A DNA stretch of 64,000 bases from Acidisoma sp. PAMC 29798 (GTDB lineage: Bacteria > Pseudomonadota > Alphaproteobacteria > Acetobacterales > Acetobacteraceae). The notes under the pieces are model-generated. The model did not search any database and was not told the DNA's origin. It saw only the letters and a list, made by a program, of their open reading frames with translations. A program made the translations under genes and the position numbers. The stretch lies in the NCBI RefSeq assembly GCF_030252425.1, contig NZ_CP126994.1, positions 2,294,001-2,358,000 of the forward strand, given 5' to 3'. Each line of letters begins with the position of its first letter. The stretch's first letter is position 1. This document shows, in pieces, positions 58,777 through 64,000 of this stretch.

Positions 58777-60233
58777 CACAAGCCCCTCCCGTTCCAGAGA
58801 TCCTGGATCTGTTCCAGCGAGCGTCCCTTCGTCTCCGGCACGGCGCGGTAGATCCATACCCATCCGGCGCCACAGAACAGCGCGAATAGCCAGAAGGTGA
58901 AGGAATTGCCGATCACCCCGATCAGCGACAGGAAGCCCTGGCTGACCAGGAACGCCGAGCCCCAGTTTGCCGCGGTCGCGACCGCCACGGCACGGCCCCG
59001 GATGTGCCCCGGGAAAATCTCGTTGATCACCGTCCAGACGACGGGGCCCATGGAGAAGGCGAAGCAGATGATGAAGGCGACCAACGCCAGCAGGGTCACG
59101 ATGCCGGCGCCGCTCGGCCCCGCGGCAGCGACGCCCGCGGGAACCGTACTGATGAACCGGAAGGCGATGCCAACCACGCATAGGCTGAGGCCCATCCCGA
59201 GCAACCCAGCCAGCAGCAGCTTGCGGCGTCCAAGGCGGTCGATGAAGGCGATGGCGATCAGCGTGGCAAGCATGTTCACGCCGCCGACCGCCCACGTGGT
59301 GACCATCGTCTGCGAGGATTGTGAGGTGAAGCCGGCGGAGGCGAAGATCTGGTCGGCATAGTAGATGATGGCGTTGATGCCGGTGACCTGCTGGAACACC
59401 GCCAGCCCGACGCCGATCAACAGCGGGCGCCGCCATTCCTTGTGGAACACCTCGGCCCACGAGGCGCGGCCGGCCTCACGGCGAAGGCTGGCCGCAACGG
59501 CGTCCAGGCGCGGCTTGAAGTCGACCCCGGGCCGGATCTTCTGAAGCTGCGCCGCGGCCTCGCTCCGCCATCCCACCTTCATCAGCCAGCGCGGCGATTC
59601 CGGGGCCAACAGCGCCACCGCGAACAACAGCAGACCCGGCACTGCGGAGGCGCCGAGCATCCAACGCCAGGCATCGCCTTGCGACAGCCAGCCATCGACC
59701 AGATAGGCCAGGAAGATACCGGCGGTGATCGCCAACTGATAGGCAGAGACAAAGCGGCCCCGCAGCGTCGTCGGCGCCAGCTCGGCGGCGTAGAGCGGTG
59801 CGGCGACGGCCGCAACGCCGACACCGCCACCGACGATCAGTCGCCCTGCCACGAGGATCACCGTATCCGGCGCCAGCGCCTGGACGAGGGCGCCACCCGT
59901 GAACATCGCGCCGGCGATCAGCACCGTGCTCTTGCGTCCGATCCGGTCCGCAAGCTCGCCCCCCGCTAGCGCACCGAACAGGGCACCAAGCGTCACCCAA
60001 CTCGTGACCACCTCCACCAAGAGCGCACTGAGCGAGAATGTCGCTTTGATCCCGTGCAGCGCGCCTGAGATGACGCCCTGGTCGTATCCGAACAACCCGC
60101 CGGAGAACAGGATCACCGCGAGCACGACCATCAGCCAAGGCGTAACCGTCTGGCCGGCCGATTGCGCCGCTCCGGACGGCGGACGAGCAGCCGGGATAGG
60201 AGGTGCCTCGGGGGCGGCTATTCGAACCTTCAT
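58776..60233 (-). CDS. MFS sugar transporter, SP family (second copy)
   Basis: From the ATG at 60233 the protein has 485 residues and 12 helices. SP-family signatures are [38 protein letters not shown]-like [10 protein letters not shown], the sugar-binding [30 protein letters not shown], and the terminal [15 protein letters not shown]. It is related to but clearly different from the transporter at 32185. A proline/alanine-rich N-terminal extension ([14 protein letters not shown]) precedes helix 1. It lies 136 nt after PPK2 and is coupled to glucokinase, making glucose its likely substrate by context. Confidence 0.9.
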   Translation of the reverse strand: MKVRIAAPEAPPIPAARPPSGAAQSAGQTVTPWLMVVLAVILFSGGLFGYDQGVISGALHGIKATFSLSALLVEVVTSWVTLGALFGALAGGELADRIGRKSTVLIAGAMFTGGALVQALAPDTVILVAGRLIVGGGVGVAAVAAPLYAAELAPTTLRGRFVSAYQLAITAGIFLAYLVDGWLSQGDAWRWMLGASAVPGLLLFAVALLAPESPRWLMKVGWRSEAAAQLQKIRPGVDFKPRLDAVAASLRREAGRASWAEVFHKEWRRPLLIGVGLAVFQQVTGINAIIYYADQIFASAGFTSQSSQTMVTTWAVGGVNMLATLIAIAFIDRLGRRKLLLAGLLGMGLSLCVVGIAFRFISTVPAGVAAAGPSGAGIVTLLALVAFIICFAFSMGPVVWTVINEIFPGHIRGRAVAVATAANWGSAFLVSQGFLSLIGVIGNSFTFWLFALFCGAGWVWIYRAVPETKGRSLEQIQDLWNGRGL

Positions 60234-60369
60234 CGTGGATCCACCGGTTTGTGCCGTTGCAGGAGAGCGACCCGACGCTGCGATGGCCGCAACCCATCCC
60301 GCATGCGTTGTCCGTAGCTGATGCCCGGACGATCGCGGAAGGCTTGAAAACGACACACGCCGCCGCGCC

Positions 60370-61239
60370 TCAGGCCGCGAGCCCATCTTTGATCGATTGC
60401 AGCTCTAGGGAACGCTTCGCTGTCACCTCGGGATAGCTCATGCCAAGCCCTTCCAGTGTATCGACAACGATCTGGGAGATGATCAGCCGGGCGCTTTCCT
60501 TGTCGTCCGCCGGCACCACGTACCAGGGCGAGGCATCTGAGCTGGTGGCACTCAGGCACTCTTCATAGGCCGTCCTGTATTGCTTCCAGAACTTGCGCTC
60601 CTCGATGTCGGCCGGGCTGACCTTCCAGTTCTTGTCGGGTTGGTCGATCCGCGCCAGGAAACGTTGCCGCTGCTCCTCCTTCGAGAGGTGGAGGAAGAAC
60701 TTGACCACGCGCGTGCCGTTGGCGTGGAGGTGGCGTTCGAGATCCACGATCGAACGGTAGCGGTCGTGCCAGAGCTTTTTGTCGTGACCGGGCGGATCGG
60801 GGATGTCCTCGCTGAGAAGGATGTCGCGATGGACGCGGACGACGAGGACTTCCTCGTAATAGGACCGGTTGAAGATGCCGATCCGCCCCCGTTCCGGCAG
60901 GTCCCGCGTCGTCCGCCACAGGAAGTCATGCTCGAGCTCGGTGGCGCTGGGATGCTTGAAGCTGAATACCTGACATCCTTGCGGGTTCACGCCGGACATC
61001 ACGTGGCGGATCGCCCCGTCCTTGCCGGCGGCGTCCATCGCTTGGAAGATAAGTAGGACGGCGTGGCGGCTGGATGCGTAATGAAGCTGCTGCAATGCGC
61101 TCAGCTGCTCGACGTGTTTGGCGAGGATCTCTTGGTAGCCGGACTTCGATTCGCACACGGGATCGACGGTCGTCGGCCGCTTCTTGAGGTCGACCTCCTC
61201 GCCCTCGCGGACACGGTATCCCTTGGTGTGGATCTTCAT
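60370..61239 (-). CDS. Polyphosphate kinase 2 family protein
   Basis: From the ATG at 61239 this 289-residue protein shows the PPK2 fold. Walker A is [20 protein letters not shown] near residue 63, the lid/Walker B region is [20 protein letters not shown] near 110, and [57 protein letters not shown] and [20 protein letters not shown] follow. PPK2 enzymes phosphorylate nucleotides at the expense of polyphosphate, letting a cell refill ADP or ATP under energy stress; the class (I, II or III) is uncertain, though the size fits single-domain class I or III. It lies between a PRC-barrel gene and the glucose operon, with spacers of 113 and 136 nt. A decayed second copy lies at 24654-24950. Confidence 0.9.
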   Translation of the reverse strand: MKIHTKGYRVREGEEVDLKKRPTTVDPVCESKSGYQEILAKHVEQLSALQQLHYASSRHAVLLIFQAMDAAGKDGAIRHVMSGVNPQGCQVFSFKHPSATELEHDFLWRTTRDLPERGRIGIFNRSYYEEVLVVRVHRDILLSEDIPDPPGHDKKLWHDRYRSIVDLERHLHANGTRVVKFFLHLSKEEQRQRFLARIDQPDKNWKVSPADIEERKFWKQYRTAYEECLSATSSDASPWYVVPADDKESARLIISQIVVDTLEGLGMSYPEVTAKRSLELQSIKDGLAA

Positions 61240-61352
61240 CTGCTTCTCCCTATGCAGCCGGTTATTCGGCGGGTTACAGCGTCGTCGCAGCCGATCAGGA
61301 CAAGTGCATCGGGGCGTGAGCTCGCACCGTCGCTTCCTGGCCAGCCTACCCC

Positions 61353-62162
61353 TCACCAGCCATAGCCAGGCCAGTCGTCATACTTGTGCAGCCGCTGCTC
61401 ATATTCGGTTTTGATAGCATCAGCTGGGTTCCAAGGCGGGCAGGACTTGACCTGCTCCGTTCCGATGTCGACCCGGACATAGCGGTCGTGCCAGTCGACT
61501 CTCTTCACCGCATAGGGCGAGATCAAAACATGCTGCCCAAACCACCAGTTCGACGTATCGACGACGAGATAACGAATGCCCGAGCTCCCATTGTCGATCA
61601 GGACGTCCTGAACATGCCCGACGTCGCCGTCGGTTGCATGCACGTGGTAGCCCGTGACCTCTGCGACGCTGCGTAGATGAGGGTCACCGTCATCGGAGCC
61701 GGCTCCGCCCCGCTCGGCCTCCCGCACGGCCGACGCGCCTAAATACGCGGGTGCTTCTGCGGGCGCAGCAAACGCGCCCATCCCCCCGCCGTAGATGGAC
61801 CCGCCATACATCCTGCTGCCGCCGCCGAACATTGCGCCGCCCCAGAACGGATCCCCGCCATAGTAGCCGTAGAGATTGTTCTGCATCTGCCGTGAGATCG
61901 GGCGGTCCTGCAGAATATCGGGACTATCCTCCACCTGGGCCTTCGTCAGCGCGACGTTGAGGTATCTCGCTCCAATTTCAGCGGAGATGACGACCGACGG
62001 GTTGATCAGGACCTTGCGCTCGGTCAGCCAGCGTCCGGTGTCGAGGGCTATCCAACGCACCTTCCAGGTGCTGTCATCGAAAAGAAAGTCGCTGACCGTT
62101 CCAAGGCTGCCATCCTTGGCCTGGATCTCGTTTCCCTTGAATGACGATACAGCGTCCAGCAT
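61353..62162 (-). CDS. Double PRC-barrel domain protein (paralogue 3)
   Basis: This protein of about 269 residues has two PRC-barrels. The first is [20 protein letters not shown] then [20 protein letters not shown]; the second is [20 protein letters not shown] then [20 protein letters not shown]. The linker is Gly/Met-rich ([16 protein letters not shown]) and the tail ends [13 protein letters not shown] 62162 is chosen because the barrel begins directly after it and AAGGGACC lies upstream. It heads the gene series PRC, PPK2, transporter, glk, gnd, tal, pgi, all on one strand; a FixJ-like box ends 162 nt before it and could drive the whole 8.4 kb unit. Molecular function is unknown. Confidence 0.82.
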   Translation of the reverse strand: MLDAVSSFKGNEIQAKDGSLGTVSDFLFDDSTWKVRWIALDTGRWLTERKVLINPSVVISAEIGARYLNVALTKAQVEDSPDILQDRPISRQMQNNLYGYYGGDPFWGGAMFGGGSRMYGGSIYGGGMGAFAAPAEAPAYLGASAVREAERGGAGSDDGDPHLRSVAEVTGYHVHATDGDVGHVQDVLIDNGSSGIRYLVVDTSNWWFGQHVLISPYAVKRVDWHDRYVRVDIGTEQVKSCPPWNPADAIKTEYEQRLHKYDDWPGYGW

Positions 62163-62324
62163 GGCATGGTCCCTTCGCTTGCAATCATCATCCACGGCGT
62201 CGGTCGGGGCCCGGTGCTCATTCGTCTGATGGCCGGCCTATTAGGAAGCTGGTTCTTTTGCCGCGCCGGGATCGGAGCGTATCACTGCATACAATGTGGC
62301 CTAGTTGGACCGCGAAACACAGGC

Positions 62325-62339
62325 TCGGAAACTACTCAC
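62325..62339 (-). promoter_or_regulatory. FixJ-like box upstream of PRC paralogue 3 and the glucose operon
   Basis: The minus strand reads GTGAGTAGTTTCCGA followed by GCCTG, identical over 20 nt to the box at 27708. A CTAG lies at offset 21-24, somewhat closer than after the other boxes. It ends 162 nt before the ATG. Confidence 0.6.
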
Positions 62340-62623
62340 GCAGCGGATGCTCTGGCTGGAACTGCGGGCTGGGCCGAAGCAGCGCCGCACGGCGGTCGAT
62401 TGACATGTGGAACAAGCAAACGATTTCCGCTGGATCGCAAAGTTCGGAGGCGCTTCCGCCCCGGCCCCACGACGCAATCGGCACCGGCGTTCGATCTGCG
62501 GCGAACCCGTTCAGTGTGTGACCATTGGTCTTCACCTGTCGTAGAACGAGGCAGTTTAGTCGAACGCGTTCACTGCGTCCTCTTGCTCGGCGCAACGTGT
62601 TCTTGGCACACCGTCATTTATAT

Positions 62624-62659
62624 GACGTTTAGTCCTGTTTATGTTTAGGATGAAACGTC
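62624..62659. repeat. Inverted repeat upstream of the antiporter gene
   Basis: Arms GACGTTTAGTCCT and AGGATGAAACGTC pair at 11 of 13 positions around a 10-nt AT-rich loop. It lies 116 nt before the antiporter ATG and lacks a T-run, so an operator is more likely than a terminator. Confidence 0.4.
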
Positions 62660-62775
62660 GCCTTGACTTATCACTTGTCTCGATCTGTAAATAAAGATTG
62701 GTTGAAGCTAAGTAGCATCGCCTTCCGAGAACGCATCTCCTTTGTCGTTCAAATCATGGGAATGACTGCTCCAAG

Positions 62776-64000
62776 ATGACACCTCTTGCCTTCTTTGCGA
62801 TATTGTTGACCCTCGCGTCACTGTTCGGAGTGGTCAATCATCGCACGTTGCGGCTACCCAATACGATTGGCGTGTTGATCATCGCCCTCCTGGTCTCAAT
62901 GGTCATGCTCGCTGCCGATCAGCTTACCCCGGGCTACAATCTCAAAGCGCTCTCACGGTCGCTACTCGGCACGATCAACCTCCCACAAGCGCTGCTTAAT
63001 GGTGTCTTGTCGTTTCTCTTGTTTGCCGGTTCGCTGCATGTTGATCTCGGGCAGTTGTGGGCCCGCAAACTTACCGTGCTGGCATTGGCCGTCGTCGGCA
63101 CTCTGCTTGCCGTCGCGTTGTTTGGAGGCGGGATGTGGTTGGTATTCCCACTCCTCGGCCAACCGGTTCCCCTGATCTGGTGCGTTGTCCTCGGTGCCAT
63201 CCTCGCGCCGACCGACCCCGTCTCCGTCGTTGGCATGTTGCGACGGATTGGTTTGCCACCCTCTCTACAAGCCGTGTTTGCGGGCGAAGCACTCTTCAAC
63301 GATGGGGTCGGCGTAGTGATCTTCGGTGTCGCTCTGGGTGTCGCCACTGGGGATGGCTCGGTATCGGGCGGGACCACGATTATTTCGCTCTTTTTGCTCC
63401 AAGCCGTGGGTGGGGGCCTCCTCGGCTTGATCTTAGGATGGCTGACGGTTCAACTCTTGCGCCTGGTCGATGATGCTCACCTTGAGCTTACCATTTCGCT
63501 GGCCTTGGCAACGGGAACTTTCAGCCTGGCGAACGCGTTGGGCATGTCCGGCCCAATCGCAGTCGTTGTCGCTGGCCTTACGCTCGGATCTCGTCAAGGT
63601 TTAGCGGCTATCTCACAAAATGGGCGTAAGGAACTGAAGACTTTTTGGTCCCTTATCGACGAAGTCCTGAATGTGCTGCTCTTTCTCCTGATCGGATTCG
63701 AAATCGTCGCCATCGCCTTTCATATGTCCCACATTTTAGCCGCCCTGCTTGCGATTCCACTCTCAGTCGTCGTGCGCGCGATTAGCGTCTTTCTTGCCAC
63801 ACTGCTCACGCGTCTACGCGGTGCCGATCGTGGCCGCGCGCTCATCGTATTGACATGGGGAGGACTGCGTGGCGGCATTTCAGTCGCCCTGGCGCTAGGA
63901 CTGCCCCCGGGCCCCGAGCGCGGCGCCTTGCTGGCGGTATGCTACGGTGTGGTTGTGTTTACGATTGTTGTGCAAGGCTTGACGATTGAACGCGTCGCGA
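62776..64000 (+). CDS. CPA1-family Na+/H+ antiporter (NhaP type), C-terminus beyond window edge
   Basis: 408 codons are open from the ATG at 62776 to the window edge; the family is about 400-550 residues, so the end is missing. Many hydrophobic helices begin at the N-terminus (LAFFAILLTLASLFGVVNHR). Characteristic motifs are LLFAGSLHVDLGQLW, VVLGAILAPTDPVSVVGMLR near residue 140, the ion-binding FAGEALFNDGVGVVIFGVAL near 170 with the ND pair, VLLFLLIGFEIVAIAF, and VLTWGGLRGGISVALALGLP near 360. It exchanges sodium or potassium for protons and would share pH homeostasis with the proton ATPase at 33798. It is divergent from the PRC-PPK2-glucose operon. The ribosome binding site is weak. Confidence 0.9.
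   Translation, partial: MTPLAFFAILLTLASLFGVVNHRTLRLPNTIGVLIIALLVSMVMLAADQLTPGYNLKALSRSLLGTINLPQALLNGVLSFLLFAGSLHVDLGQLWARKLTVLALAVVGTLLAVALFGGGMWLVFPLLGQPVPLIWCVVLGAILAPTDPVSVVGMLRRIGLPPSLQAVFAGEALFNDGVGVVIFGVALGVATGDGSVSGGTTIISLFLLQAVGGGLLGLILGWLTVQLLRLVDDAHLELTISLALATGTFSLANALGMSGPIAVVVAGLTLGSRQGLAAISQNGRKELKTFWSLIDEVLNVLLFLLIGFEIVAIAFHMSHILAALLAIPLSVVVRAISVFLATLLTRLRGADRGRALIVLTWGGLRGGISVALALGLPPGPERGALLAVCYGVVVFTIVVQGLTIERVA

Larger units (their letters stand above)
62163..62775. other. Divergent intergenic region between PRC paralogue 3 and the antiporter gene
   Basis: Contains the FixJ-like box at 62325, the imperfect inverted repeat at 62624, and a small palindrome CGTCATTTATATGACG at 62612-62627 overlapping it. 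No supported gene. Confidence 0.55.

Noticed and set aside
57676-59460. 594-codon frame for glucokinase starting inside the transporter gene
   Set aside because: The upstream 228 codons are the transporter in another frame; the true start is the ATG at 58776 with a strong ribosome binding site.

Overview
The window is high-GC, gene-dense DNA of alphaproteobacterial character. Pointers are a cyclic beta-1,2-glucan synthase of the NdvB/ChvB type, a MaoC-phosphate acetyltransferase fusion, FixJ/LuxR-type regulation and a fragment of a PucC-type (BCD) transporter. The family cannot be fixed from sequence alone; Acetobacteraceae or a phototrophic Rhizobiales lineage are both plausible. No rRNA, tRNA or CRISPR array was seen.

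Layout. 0-5.4 kb (minus): an operon of a frameshifted MFS transporter, a GltD-like flavoprotein and pyruvate:ferredoxin oxidoreductase NifJ (cut by the left edge). 5.6-9.4 kb (plus): MaoC-Pta fusion and a copper-type P-ATPase. 9.4-20.2 kb (minus): an IS5-type fragment, phosphoglucomutase and a 2,912-residue cyclic glucan synthase. 20.3-22.1 kb (plus): a slipin and a small RMF-like protein. 21.2-26.7 kb is a scrap zone with an IS6-family element, an IS110-family transposase, and pieces of pucC, an IS3 transposase and PPK2. 26.7-37 kb: a secreted PRC-barrel protein, a solitary CheB domain, a glycan cluster (sugar transporter, GH39, GH144-like) and a proton P-ATPase with a long disordered tail. 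37.7-45.4 kb (minus): phosphoketolase, class I aldolase, histidine phosphatase, TIM, a membrane protein, a 48-residue ORF and acetate kinase, the last split by a fresh IS5-family insertion. 45.5-48.1 kb: two paralogous double-PRC-barrel proteins. 48.3-53.7 kb (plus): a giant CheB-CheR-PAS-histidine kinase-REC-REC-LuxR protein and a zinc alcohol dehydrogenase. 53.7-62.2 kb (minus): a third PRC protein, PPK2, sugar transporter, glucokinase, 6-phosphogluconate dehydrogenase, transaldolase, glucose-6-phosphate isomerase and a 55-residue ORF. 62.8-64 kb (plus): a CPA1 (NhaP-type) antiporter cut by the right edge.

How it fits together. The catabolic genes describe glucose uptake and phosphorylation, the oxidative pentose branch, phosphoketolase cleavage to acetyl phosphate, acetyl-P/acetyl-CoA exchange and pyruvate oxidation by PFOR. 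This is a low-oxygen or energy-limited programme, joined by proton/cation pumps, polyphosphate, PRC-barrel and ribosome-modulation-like proteins and periplasmic glucan synthesis.

The main observation is a 15-bp element, gene-strand consensus about (C/G)T(A/G)(G/A)GTA(G/T)(T/A)TTCCGA, found 13 times by eye, always between confident genes. Ten copies lie in the gene's orientation upstream of a start codon (57-162 nt in nine cases, 352 nt once), and about 26 nt after the element there is usually an NTAN, -10-like tetranucleotide. The element resembles FixJ binding sites, and the window's own giant regulator ends in a FixJ-like receiver plus LuxR helix-turn-helix. I propose a locally encoded, one-polypeptide phosphorelay controlling this island.

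Five small-indel events and one IS insertion break four genes of central carbon metabolism and transport (MFS, ackA, tal, pgi), while the longest ORFs (8.7, 4.4 and 3.1 kb) are intact. The carbon module therefore seems to be decaying or switching, not merely badly sequenced.
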